Part shown: positions 54,158 to 62,523 of the stretch, piece by piece | How positions within the stretch are numbered: the stretch's first letter is position 1 | How the letters are laid out: each line of letters begins with the position of its first letter | Assembly: GCA_017992695.1 (NCBI GenBank) | Contig: JAGOOC010000002.1 | Span: 1 to 64,000 of the forward strand | Direction: 5' to 3' | Length of the DNA: 64,000 nt | Source of the DNA: Bacteroides sp. | GTDB lineage: Bacteria > Bacteroidota > Bacteroidia > Bacteroidales > Bacteroidaceae | Notes under the pieces: model-generated | Seen by the model: the letters and a program-made list of their open reading frames with translations, nothing else | What the model was told of the DNA's origin: nothing | Database searches by the model: none | Made by a program: the position numbers and the translations under genes

Positions 54158-56467
54158 ATGAAAAAGAGATTAATGGGGATCCTTGTGTGCCTATTGGCCA
54201 TCACACAAGTATCGTTTGCTACCGGATTGAATATTATTCCTGTACCCACCAAATGTGTTGCCAAGAAAGGTGAATTCACCGTAAATGAACAGACAGTGAT
54301 CGCTCTTCCAAACCAAACGGAAGAGATGAAAAATGCTGCAATGGTGTTTACCGACCTGTTTTCCACAGCTGCCGGATTTACGTTAAAGGTATCCGATCAA
54401 CAGGCATTTGCCAAGTCGAACATCATTCGGTGCACCCTAAACAGTCAAATAGCCGAAGAAGAGGGATATCGTCTGCGTATAACTCCTTCAACCATTTTAT
54501 TGGAAGCTAAAACCCCTCAGGGTATCTTTTACGGTTTTCAGACTCTGAGACAACTGCTTCCTGCAGCTATCGAAAGTTCATCTAAAATCAGTGAACCCAT
54601 TCAATGGACGGTACCTTGTGCAATCATCGAGGACGCACCGGTTTTCTCGTACCGCGGTTTGATGTTAGATGTCGCTCGTCATTTCAAATCGAAAGAGTTT
54701 GTGAAACGCTACATTGATTTACTTGCTTTCCATAAATTGAATACCTTTCATTGGCATCTGACCGAAGATCAAGGTTGGCGCATCGAGATTAAGAAATATC
54801 CTAAGTTAACTTCGGTAGGTGCTTTTCGAGATAAGACTTTGATTGGTCATGGAGGTAAAAGGCCATTTAAATATACTTTCGATAAATATGGTGGCTTTTA
54901 TACGCAAGAAGAGATCAAAGAGGTTGTTGCCTATGCAAAGAAGCGTTTTGTCGAAGTCATACCCGAGATTGAGATGCCGGGGCATGCTGTAGCAGCTTTG
55001 GCCGCTTATCCCGAGTATTCATGCTCCGGGGGGCCTTTTGAAGTAGAAGGTCGCTGGGGAGTTTTCAATGATATCTTTTGCACCAAAGAAGCTACGTTTA
55101 AGTTTTTGGAAGAGGTGTTGGATGAAGTAATACCCTTGTTCCCCTCAGCCTATATTCATATTGGGGGCGATGAAGCACCGAAAGTTCGTTGGAAACGTTG
55201 TGCAGCTTGTCAAGAACGAATGAAGAAAGAAGGAATTCCTGATGAGGAACATCTACAATCTTATTTCATCAACCGGATGGAGGCTTATTTAAATAAGAAA
55301 GGAAAAAAAATCATCGGTTGGGATGAGATCTTAGAAGGTGATGTATCGAAACGCGCCACCGTGATGTCGTGGAGAGGTGTTAAAGGTGGTATTCGCGCTG
55401 CTCAAGAAGGTCGCGATGTGATCATGTCTCCTAACTCGCATTTCTATTTCGACCACTATCAATCCGATCCTAAAACACAACCGTTGGCTATCGGAGGTTT
55501 TCTGCCTTTGTCTAAAGTCTATAGCTACAATCCGATACCCGCCGAATTAACTTCGGAACAAGCTCGCAAAATAAAAGGGGTGCAGGCCAATATGTGGAGC
55601 GAATATATGCCCACCGAAGCGCATACTGAATACATGGGTTTCCCACGTGCTGCCGCATTGGCCGAGGTTAGTTGGTCGACTGCCGCCAACCGCAACTTCG
55701 ATTCATTTTATCAACGCTTACAAAGCATAGAACAACATTACGATGTGATGGGAGTGAACTATTGCAAGACGCACAAGCCCGAGAAAGCCTTGCGATTGAT
55801 GAGCTATAATATTCGCAATGCCAAAGGGTTGGATGGTATTACCGATTATCAACGAATTGCAAATGTACTGAATGGTATAGCGCCCGATGTGGTTGCCGTT
55901 CAAGAACTCGATAGTATGACCACGCGAAGTGGAGGGAAAAGTATACTAGAAGAGATCGCAAAGCGTACCAATCGGCATGCTACCTTTGCTCCGGCTATAC
56001 CTTACCAAGGAGGTAAATATGGGGTAGGCCTTTTATCAGTAAAAGCTCCCTTGCGTACACAATATATTTCATTGCCGGGAAAAGAAGAGGCTCGTGTGCT
56101 CTTGATGGCCGAGTTTGAGGAGTATGTCGTGTGCTGTACACACCTGTCGCTTACCCCTGAAGATCAGTTAGCCAGTGTAGCTATTATTCGTAACGCTGTC
56201 AAAGAGTTTGGCACACAGAAACCTGTTTTTTTGGCAGGTGACATGAATTCAACTCCTGTTTCAAGTGTTCAAAAGGAGATGAATAAACATTTTATCAGCT
56301 TAAACGATACGAAGCAAGAAACGATACCTTCGGACTTTCCGAAAGAATGTATTGATTATATTTATCAATATAAGACAGCAAATCGTTTACCTGTTGTGCG
56401 TAGACAAGTCATGAAAGGCCATGTCGGATCCGATCATTTGCCTTTATTTGTAGATATCCAATTCTAA
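54158..56467 (+). CDS. GH20 beta-hexosaminidase fused to an EEP-family phosphoesterase domain
   Basis: A 769-residue secreted protein (signal peptide MKKRLMGILVCLLAITQVSF). The GH20b domain is at about 22-150 and the GH20 barrel at about 155-520, with FHWHLTEDQGWRIEIKKYPK and catalytic Asp338-Glu339 (HIGGDE). From about residue 545 an endonuclease/exonuclease/phosphatase domain begins at LRLMSYNIRNAKG. All its key residues are there: Asn (SYNIRN), Glu (VAVQELDS), His (CCTHLSL), Asp and Asn (LAGDMNSTP), and the terminal SDH (GSDHLPLFVDI). Both parts look active. Such secreted EEP proteins are normally separate in Bacteroides. The substrate of the EEP part (sugar phosphate, phospholipid or DNA) is unknown. 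Thirteen nt after the sulfatase gene. Confidence 0.92.
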   Translation: MKKRLMGILVCLLAITQVSFATGLNIIPVPTKCVAKKGEFTVNEQTVIALPNQTEEMKNAAMVFTDLFSTAAGFTLKVSDQQAFAKSNIIRCTLNSQIAEEEGYRLRITPSTILLEAKTPQGIFYGFQTLRQLLPAAIESSSKISEPIQWTVPCAIIEDAPVFSYRGLMLDVARHFKSKEFVKRYIDLLAFHKLNTFHWHLTEDQGWRIEIKKYPKLTSVGAFRDKTLIGHGGKRPFKYTFDKYGGFYTQEEIKEVVAYAKKRFVEVIPEIEMPGHAVAALAAYPEYSCSGGPFEVEGRWGVFNDIFCTKEATFKFLEEVLDEVIPLFPSAYIHIGGDEAPKVRWKRCAACQERMKKEGIPDEEHLQSYFINRMEAYLNKKGKKIIGWDEILEGDVSKRATVMSWRGVKGGIRAAQEGRDVIMSPNSHFYFDHYQSDPKTQPLAIGGFLPLSKVYSYNPIPAELTSEQARKIKGVQANMWSEYMPTEAHTEYMGFPRAAALAEVSWSTAANRNFDSFYQRLQSIEQHYDVMGVNYCKTHKPEKALRLMSYNIRNAKGLDGITDYQRIANVLNGIAPDVVAVQELDSMTTRSGGKSILEEIAKRTNRHATFAPAIPYQGGKYGVGLLSVKAPLRTQYISLPGKEEARVLLMAEFEEYVVCCTHLSLTPEDQLASVAIIRNAVKEFGTQKPVFLAGDMNSTPVSSVQKEMNKHFISLNDTKQETIPSDFPKECIDYIYQYKTANRLPVVRRQVMKGHVGSDHLPLFVDIQF

Positions 56468-56568
56468 TGATTAATTTCATGAGAATTAAACTATTGACTG
56501 TGTTGTCTCTTTTCTTCTATGCTTCATTTGTCTCTCTGAACGATGTTTTTGCACTGAAAAGAGCCTAA
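56467..56568 (+). CDS. Orphan signal-peptide-like ORF (33 aa)
   Basis: ATG 56467 overlaps the stop of the GH20 fusion by one base. The product starts MINFMRIKLLTVLSLFFYAS and ends ALKRA, a signal peptide with almost nothing behind it. It may be the 5' stub of a deleted fourth gene of the cluster, or a tiny membrane peptide. Translational coupling to the GH20 gene is possible. Confidence 0.35.
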   Translation: MINFMRIKLLTVLSLFFYASFVSLNDVFALKRA

Positions 56569-56599
56569 GAAACCTACTCAACAACATTGAGACTGTAAT

Positions 56600-56643
56600 G
56601 CGCCCTTGAAATAACATTGTTTACAACGTTATTTCAAGGGCGC
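56600..56643. repeat. Stem-loop element, copy 2
   Basis: A 44-nt palindrome starting GCGCCCTTGAAATAAC and ending TTATTTCAAGGGCGC, homologous to 48374-48417 with seven substitutions. One pair changes from C-G to T-A, keeping the stem. On the plus strand it is followed by ATTTTTTCGC, so it can terminate the sulfatase/GH20 transcript. Its left part overlaps the end of the GH16 gene. Confidence 0.85.
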
Positions 56644-57435
56644 ATTTTTTCGCTTTTGATAGAATCGAACCCAATCCACTTCCATTTCTACCGGAAGTTC
56701 TTTAGGGTCTACTTTTCCCACCCAAGAGCCACCGAGTTGCATGTCGATAAGCAGATAGAAAGAACGATCGAAAGGATATTGTCCTTCTTTATCTGTTTCA
56801 ATGCGTGGGTAGGTAAACGTATGCTTGTCATTTACATAAAATGACAGACTATCTGGATACATTTCTACTGCATAAACATTGTACTCATTGGCCACGATGG
56901 GGGTTGTGGCATGAGTTTGTGGGGTTTTAATGCCCAACTTATAGGTATAATAAGAATGTACGGTTTGATAAACGATGGTGTCATGATTAAGGTGTTCCAT
57001 GATATCTATCTCACCTCCCATAGGCCAAGGAGCATCGGTTGGCAATAGCCAAATGGCAGGCCAAGCGCCTTGGGCATCTGGCAGTTTGGCACGAATCTCT
57101 AAACGACCGTTCGTGAAAGATACTTTATCTTTGGTATAGATTCCGCCTGTGATATAGGGAGCGGTATCGTTGGGCACGCTGTAGTTAACCATTCCCCGTA
57201 AAACCAAATTCCCGTTACGCATGGCGTAACAAGAATCGAAATCAGACATATAGTTGTTCCAATCCGATCCGCCACGGGGTATCTTACTCCATGATTTCGA
57301 GTCGAATGTTTTCTTTTGGTTGAAGTTTTCTTTCCAGACTAAATCCCACTTCTGAGATGTGCGGTTACTCTTACACGACGATAAAGTCAATGAAGCACTG
57401 AGTAGACAAAAGCATAACAGTAGGGGATTTCTCAT
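56629..57435 (-). CDS. GH16 endo-glycanase lipoprotein
   Basis: A 268-residue lipoprotein (lipobox LTLSSC, Cys21). The GH16 beta-jellyroll is complete, with the catalytic motif GGEIDIMEHL (Glu-x-Asp-x-x-Glu, about 143-152) and the substrate-cleft segment WPAIWLLPTDAPWPMGG. Family members cut beta-1,3/1,4-glucans; in gut Bacteroides some cut poly-LacNAc in mucin O-glycans, which fits the neighbouring sulfatases and GH20. The last residues NAPLK and the TAA stop are encoded within the stem-loop element. Cotranscribed with the gene at 57444 (8-nt gap). Confidence 0.92.
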   Translation of the reverse strand: MRNPLLLCFCLLSASLTLSSCKSNRTSQKWDLVWKENFNQKKTFDSKSWSKIPRGGSDWNNYMSDFDSCYAMRNGNLVLRGMVNYSVPNDTAPYITGGIYTKDKVSFTNGRLEIRAKLPDAQGAWPAIWLLPTDAPWPMGGEIDIMEHLNHDTIVYQTVHSYYTYKLGIKTPQTHATTPIVANEYNVYAVEMYPDSLSFYVNDKHTFTYPRIETDKEGQYPFDRSFYLLIDMQLGGSWVGKVDPKELPVEMEVDWVRFYQKRKNAPLK

Positions 57436-57443
57436 AGTTGGGG

Positions 57444-57890
57444 CTATTTTTCTAATAACTCCCTCAAGAAGTCATCCAGCTCTTCATCCAACCCTTGCAA
57501 CAATTCACTATTGAGCAGCAGTGTGTCGTCATCAACCAACAAGAGGTCTGAAATGCTCTCTTTATCTTCATCAACCAATACAAAAGAGTAAGGTTTCAAG
57601 ATTGTGAGGTTGTCTAACTCACCATTTTCTTTGATTTGGCAAAGTATGTTGCGCAGCGAGCGTTCTATACACTCATAGAAGTCATCACCCTCATAGCTAG
57701 ACCACTCATCAATGTTGGCAAATGCCAACTCCTTATCTTCATCGTCAAAGATGTATAACTGGCCGGTAGTTGGGTTCGGCTGTATGTGAATATCAGTAAC
57801 GATCGTTTGTTCACAGCCACAGCTGTATCTGCCAAGTGTTCTTTGGATAGCCGATTCTATTAATGATCGTGAATGTTGACTTAATTCCAT
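57444..57890 (-). CDS. Acidic cytoplasmic protein of unknown function
   Basis: A 148-residue protein without signal peptide. It is strongly acidic, with LYIFDDEDKELAFANIDEWS and a C-terminal run ELLQGLDEELDDFLRELL. CGCEQ near residue 26 gives two cysteines. I do not recognise a domain. It has an unusually good Shine-Dalgarno for this phylum (AGGAGG, 8 nt before the ATG) and a -7 box 25 nt upstream. The GH16 gene follows after 8 nt, but a functional link is not evident. Confidence 0.75.
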   Translation of the reverse strand: MELSQHSRSLIESAIQRTLGRYSCGCEQTIVTDIHIQPNPTTGQLYIFDDEDKELAFANIDEWSSYEGDDFYECIERSLRNILCQIKENGELDNLTILKPYSFVLVDEDKESISDLLLVDDDTLLLNSELLQGLDEELDDFLRELLEK

Positions 57891-57914
57891 GGGTTTCCTC
57901 CTTTTATTTCAGTT

Positions 57915-57943
57915 CAAAGGTATAATTTTTTTTTTTACCTTTG
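57915..57943. promoter_or_regulatory. -7 box of the 57890 gene within an inverted repeat
   Basis: Minus strand TACCTTTG (57922-57915) faces the acidic-protein gene. The same box occurs on the plus strand (57936-57943) across a T-rich spacer, so the two form an 8-bp inverted repeat that could also act as an A/T-rich hairpin after the DUF6340 gene. Confidence 0.45.
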
Positions 57944-57953
57944 CATTTTTTTT

Positions 57954-59051
57954 CTAAAAATCATCATTAAATCGATTCATCTGCATGTTTAGCTTATATA
58001 AACCGGCTTTTCGCTCTTGTAATTCATTTAAATAAAGCGTAATCATCACGTAGTTAGGAACACTGCTTACGTCTTTTGCTTTCTGGCTTATCTCATCTAA
58101 TTTCTCCACTTTACGAGCCAACTGTTGCGCTTTGATGGCCCATGTTTCGGCAGTCTCTATACTGTCTTGCATCTCATAATACACGGCAATGTTGTGCGCA
58201 GCAGCCATCTTTTTTTTCTCACTCTTGCTGAGCCGATGAGCTTCGCTCCAGAGTTTAAATGCGTTGTCCCAAGCCTCTTCGCGCACATAAATAGCCGCAT
58301 CGCGCATATTCACCGATCCGCCGGTGTATAGGTAGCGTTTGCCCGTTTTCCAAGAAGGAAGCAGGTATTTCAACGGTAGGCTCCCGGCAAACTTGGAAGA
58401 CTCTTCAATGAGTTGATTGTCACGGGGCATACGACTGCGCACATAGGTTTCGGTGCTGCCCAACTCTTCCCAGAAGATGCTGTCGTTGGCGTTGATCGTT
58501 ACCATGGGATCTTTTCGCCCGGGAAGATAAACCCTCACAGTAGGATAGACTTTCACATCAACGGTTGCTTGGAAGCATGCCCAATCGGGTAGGTAGCGAA
58601 TGGCTTTGGTTGCCTGCAATTGCATGTTCTCTAAGGCAATAATAAAATCGACACCCAGGTCCTGAGTCAATTCCTGTACCTCATTTCTGCTTAACGTGTT
58701 TTCTCGGGGAGTGATGTCTTGCGCGCGTAAAGCTGAGTCGCAAATAACAACCCTGTCGAAGTAGTTTTCCTGTGCGATGGCTTCGGCCAGCGATGAGGCA
58801 GCAAGGGTTGCATCTCCGTTATGATAAGCCGTTGCACGGCTAAGCTCGTTCTCCTTATTGACTTCGTTTTTTGGCAAAATGGCATGGTCGGGTATCGAGC
58901 TTACATTGTTGACCACGGCTACTCGTTTCAGCTGGTCGGGGAAACTAATTTCTGCCGGGAGCATATAATCAATGGAAAGCTCCTCAAGGGTTTGGCAGGA
59001 GCCAAGCGTGATGAGAAGCGACAGCAAGAGTGCAAATAGATATTTTACCAT
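57954..59051 (-). CDS. DUF6340-like lipoprotein
   Basis: A 365-residue lipoprotein (MVKYLFALLLSLLITLGSC, Cys19). The mature start QTLEELSIDYMLPAEISFPD fits the Bacteroidetes family DUF6340 as I recall it. The first half is alpha/beta (VAVVNNVSSIPD, DFIIALENMQLQA); the second half is TPR-like helices (AWDNAFKLWSEAHRLSKSEK, WAIKAQQLARKVEKLD). Function unknown; probably periplasmic. A -7 box TATTTTTG lies 28-35 nt upstream (59086-59079). Single gene. Confidence 0.72.
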   Translation of the reverse strand: MVKYLFALLLSLLITLGSCQTLEELSIDYMLPAEISFPDQLKRVAVVNNVSSIPDHAILPKNEVNKENELSRATAYHNGDATLAASSLAEAIAQENYFDRVVICDSALRAQDITPRENTLSRNEVQELTQDLGVDFIIALENMQLQATKAIRYLPDWACFQATVDVKVYPTVRVYLPGRKDPMVTINANDSIFWEELGSTETYVRSRMPRDNQLIEESSKFAGSLPLKYLLPSWKTGKRYLYTGGSVNMRDAAIYVREEAWDNAFKLWSEAHRLSKSEKKKMAAAHNIAVYYEMQDSIETAETWAIKAQQLARKVEKLDEISQKAKDVSSVPNYVMITLYLNELQERKAGLYKLNMQMNRFNDDF

Positions 59052-59078
59052 TTTCTTATTGTTCTAAGTCTGAATGAG

Positions 59079-59086
59079 CAAAAATA
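59079..59086 (-). promoter_or_regulatory. -7 box of the DUF6340-like gene
   Basis: TATTTTTG on the minus strand, matching TAnnTTTG, directly after the secA terminator. No good -33 box. Confidence 0.5.
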
Positions 59087-59122
59087 CGCTTTTTAGTTCA
59101 ATTGCCGCGTTAAAAGCTCATA

Positions 59123-59167
59123 AAAAAAAGTCCCCAAACAACTGCTTGTTGTTCGAGGACTTTTTTT
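59123..59167. terminator. Terminator of secA
   Basis: Outer stem AAAAAAAGTCC with GGACTTTTTTT and inner stem AACAAC with GTTGTT around a 5-nt loop, 17 nt after the secA stop. The A/T flanks make it work in both directions. Confidence 0.85.
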
Positions 59168-59183
59168 ATCGTTTGGTCAAGGG

Positions 59184-62100
59184 TCAATTGCGACCGTGGC
59201 AGCTTTTATACTTCTTACCGCTACCACAAGGGCAAGGATCGTTACGACCTACCGTCTTTTCAGCACGTGCCGGCTCGCGCTTTATCGCTTCGCGCGTATC
59301 CTGTTGTGCAGCAGCTTGCTGGTTCGGATCGTTTAAGTCTTGCTTTTGCTCGCGATACTTGCTCATGTCCTGATGCTCTTCGGGAGCCGCTTGACGTATC
59401 TGAGCGGGCTCTTGCACCGGTATTTGTCCACGCATCAAGATAGACACGGTTTGGTTATTGATTTTGCTCACCATGGTGTCGAACAGGGTTACTGACTCCA
59501 GTTTATAAATCAATAGCGGATCTTTTTGCTCGTAGCTGGCGTTTTGAACCGAGTGCTTCAATTCGTCCAGTTCGCGCAGGTTCTCTTTCCAAGCTTCATC
59601 GATAACGTGTAGCAAGATTGATTTCTCAAACGCTTTGACCACCTCTTTTGCTTCGCTTTCGTAGGCTGCCTTCAGGTTACACGAGATGTTATACATCCGT
59701 TTTCCATCGGTCACAGGGATCAAGATGTTTTCATACATCTGTCCTTGTGTTTCGTATACCTGCTTGATCACCGGATTGGCTACTTGAGCCAAACGTTCGG
59801 TTTTGCGTTTGAAGTTAGCCATGGCTATGTCGAATGTTTTCTCCACCAGCATCTCTCTCTTCTGGCTGCGGAACTCCTCTTCGGTGAAGGGAACTTCCAT
59901 GGCCAAAGTATGAAGAAGGTCTATTTTGCAACCTTCGTAGTCATTGTTTTCGATAGCCGCATCGCAGCGATCCCAAATCATGTTTACAATATCCATGCCG
60001 ATGCGTTCGCCGATCAAAGCGTGGCGACGCTTGGTGTAGACTACCGTACGCTGTTTGTTCATTACGTCATCGTACTCGAGCAAGCGTTTACGAATACCGA
60101 AGTTGTTCTCTTCTACCTTCTTCTGTGCCCGTTCGATAGAGTTTGAAATCATCTTGTGCTCAATCATCTCTCCCTCTTTAAAGCCCAGCTTATCCATCAC
60201 ACCGGCAATGCGGTCTGAGGAGAAGAGACGCATCAAATCGTCTTCCAACGATACGAAGAAGATGGAAGAACCCGGGTCTCCCTGGCGTCCGGCACGACCA
60301 CGCAGCTGGCGGTCTACACGACGCGATTCGTGACGCTCGGTGCCAATGATGGCCAAACCACCGGCAGCTTTCACCTCGGGGCTCAACTTAATGTCGGTAC
60401 CACGACCGGCCATGTTGGTTGCAATGGTTACCGTTCCTTTGTAACCTGCTTGGGCTACGATGTCGGCCTCTTTTTGATGCAGCTTGGCATTGAGCACGTT
60501 GTGCTCAATCTTGCGCATGGTCAACATCTTGCTCAGCATTTCCGATATCTCAACCGAGGTTGTACCCACCAGCACCGGACGTCCGGCATGTACCAGTTGT
60601 TCAATCTCTTCGATAACGGCTTTGTATTTCTCGCGTTTGGTTTTGTACACACGGTCGTTCATGTCTTTACGTGCAATGGGACGATTCGTTGGAATCACCA
60701 CCACATCGAGTTTGTAGATGTCCCAAAGCTCGCCTGCTTCCGTTTCTGCCGTACCGGTCATACCCGATAGCTTTTTATACATACGGAAGTAGTTTTGCAA
60801 CGTGATGGTAGCGAAGGTTTGTGTGGCCGCTTCAATCTTCACCCGCTCTTTGGCTTCGAGTGCTTGGTGCAGTCCGTCCGAATAGCGACGACCTTCCATG
60901 ATACGTCCGGTTTGCTCGTCTACAATCTTCACTTGTCCGTCAATCACCACATATTCGTCGTCTTTCTCGAACATGGTGTAGGCTTTCAACAGTTGGTTGA
61001 TGGTGTGTACGCGTTCCGATTTGATGGCGTAGTTGTTCATCAACTCGTCTTTCTTCTCCAACTTCTGCTCGTCGGTAAGACCGGTTGCCGTATTTTCGAG
61101 TTCTGACAGTTGCGCAGCAATATCCGGAAGTACAAACAGCTTGGGGTCTTCCGAGTTACCGGTAATGAGGTCAACCCCTTTATCGGTAAGGTCTACACTG
61201 TTTTGCTTTTCGTCGATAACGAAATACAGCGGATCGGTAGCTTCATGCATCCGCTTGTTGTTCTGCTCCATGTAGATTTCCTCGGTTTTCAGCATACCGG
61301 CTTTGATACCTTGCTCACTGAGGAATTTGATCAACGCTTTGTTCTTCGGCAGTGCCTTGTGGCTGCGGAATAGGGCAAGGAAGCCCTCTTCCACCTCTTT
61401 CTTGTCGCTCGAGGCGATCAGACGTTTGGCATCTGTCAGGTATTTGGTAGCCAATGTTTTCTGTACTTCGACCAAGCGTTCTACCATGGGGCAGAGTGCT
61501 TCGTACAGTTGATCTTCGCCTTTGGGTACGGGGCCCGAGATGATCAATGGTGTACGCGCATCGTCAATCAACACCGAGTCTACCTCATCGACGATAGCGT
61601 AGTTGTGCTGACGCTGTACTAAATCTTTGGGGCTGATGGCCATGTTATCGCGCAGGTAGTCGAAACCAAATTCATTGTTCGTACCGAAAGTGATATCTGC
61701 CATATAGGCTTTGCGACGGGCATCTGAGTTGGGTTGATGACGGTCGATGCAATCCACGCTCAGTCCGTGGAACATATACAGCGGTCCCATCCACTCCGAG
61801 TCACGTTTGGCCAAATAGTCATTCACGGTAATAACGTGCACACCGTTTCCGGTCAGTGCGTTAAGAAATACCGGCAAGGTAGCCACCAGGGTTTTACCTT
61901 CACCTGTTCCCATTTCGGCAATTTTACCTTTGTGCAGTACTACACCACCAAACAGCTGTACATCATAGTGCACCATGTTCCACTTCACATCGGTACCACC
62001 GGCCAACCAGTGATTTTGATAGATGGCTTTGTCGCCCTCAATGCGTACGAAATCTTTTGTAGCAGCCAGATCGCGGTCAAAAGCAGTCGCTGTAACTTCG

Positions 62101-62480
62101 ATCAATTCATTTTCTGTGAAACGTTTGGCTGTCTCTTTTACAATAGAGAAGGCTACCGGAAGCACCTCATCGAGTGCTTTCTCGTAGATATCAAGAATCT
62201 CTTTTTCTAGTTTATCGATTTGCGTGAACACCTCTTCGCGATCTTCCAGCTCAACACTTTCGATGCTGGCTTTGAGTTCTTCAACCTTCGAACGCTGTTC
62301 GTTAGCCGATTCGTAGATGTATACTTTCAGCTCCTGTGTCTTTGCGCGAAGCGCATCGTTATCAAGTTTTTCAACCTCGGGATAAGCAGCTTTGATCTTA
62401 TCTACCCAGGGTTGTGTTTCTTTCATGTCTCGCGCGGATTTGTTTCCAAAAATCGAGCTTAAAAATGCATTAAATCCCAT
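59184..62480 (-). CDS. secA: Preprotein translocase ATPase SecA
   Basis: A 1098-residue motor that drives proteins through SecYEG. Walker A lies in [20 protein letters not shown] (about 190-208); the DEAD-type box is [17 protein letters not shown]. The second nucleotide-binding fold has [18 protein letters not shown] and [20 protein letters not shown]. The C terminus carries a zinc-binding SEC-C motif ([17 protein letters not shown]) after a Gln-rich linker. The length, about 200 residues above E. coli SecA, is usual in Bacteroidetes because of inserts. Forty-three nt after the phosphatase-family gene, perhaps one transcript. Confidence 0.97.
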   Translation of the reverse strand: MGFNAFLSSIFGNKSARDMKETQPWVDKIKAAYPEVEKLDNDALRAKTQELKVYIYESANEQRSKVEELKASIESVELEDREEVFTQIDKLEKEILDIYEKALDEVLPVAFSIVKETAKRFTENELIEVTATAFDRDLAATKDFVRIEGDKAIYQNHWLAGGTDVKWNMVHYDVQLFGGVVLHKGKIAEMGTGEGKTLVATLPVFLNALTGNGVHVITVNDYLAKRDSEWMGPLYMFHGLSVDCIDRHQPNSDARRKAYMADITFGTNNEFGFDYLRDNMAISPKDLVQRQHNYAIVDEVDSVLIDDARTPLIISGPVPKGEDQLYEALCPMVERLVEVQKTLATKYLTDAKRLIASSDKKEVEEGFLALFRSHKALPKNKALIKFLSEQGIKAGMLKTEEIYMEQNNKRMHEATDPLYFVIDEKQNSVDLTDKGVDLITGNSEDPKLFVLPDIAAQLSELENTATGLTDEQKLEKKDELMNNYAIKSERVHTINQLLKAYTMFEKDDEYVVIDGQVKIVDEQTGRIMEGRRYSDGLHQALEAKERVKIEAATQTFATITLQNYFRMYKKLSGMTGTAETEAGELWDIYKLDVVVIPTNRPIARKDMNDRVYKTKREKYKAVIEEIEQLVHAGRPVLVGTTSVEISEMLSKMLTMRKIEHNVLNAKLHQKEADIVAQAGYKGTVTIATNMAGRGTDIKLSPEVKAAGGLAIIGTERHESRRVDRQLRGRAGRQGDPGSSIFFVSLEDDLMRLFSSDRIAGVMDKLGFKEGEMIEHKMISNSIERAQKKVEENNFGIRKRLLEYDDVMNKQRTVVYTKRRHALIGERIGMDIVNMIWDRCDAAIENNDYEGCKIDLLHTLAMEVPFTEEEFRSQKREMLVEKTFDIAMANFKRKTERLAQVANPVIKQVYETQGQMYENILIPVTDGKRMYNISCNLKAAYESEAKEVVKAFEKSILLHVIDEAWKENLRELDELKHSVQNASYEQKDPLLIYKLESVTLFDTMVSKINNQTVSILMRGQIPVQEPAQIRQAAPEEHQDMSKYREQKQDLNDPNQQAAAQQDTREAIKREPARAEKTVGRNDPCPCGSGKKYKSCHGRN

Positions 62481-62523
62481 TTTATATTAGTTTTATTTAT
62501 GATTTACGAATTGATTTTTTGCC

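Noticed and set aside
15180..56467. The three GH20 genes as recent duplications or assembly copies
   Set aside because: Their sequences differ widely outside the active-site motifs, and their C-terminal domains are unrelated (discoidin, unknown beta domain, EEP).
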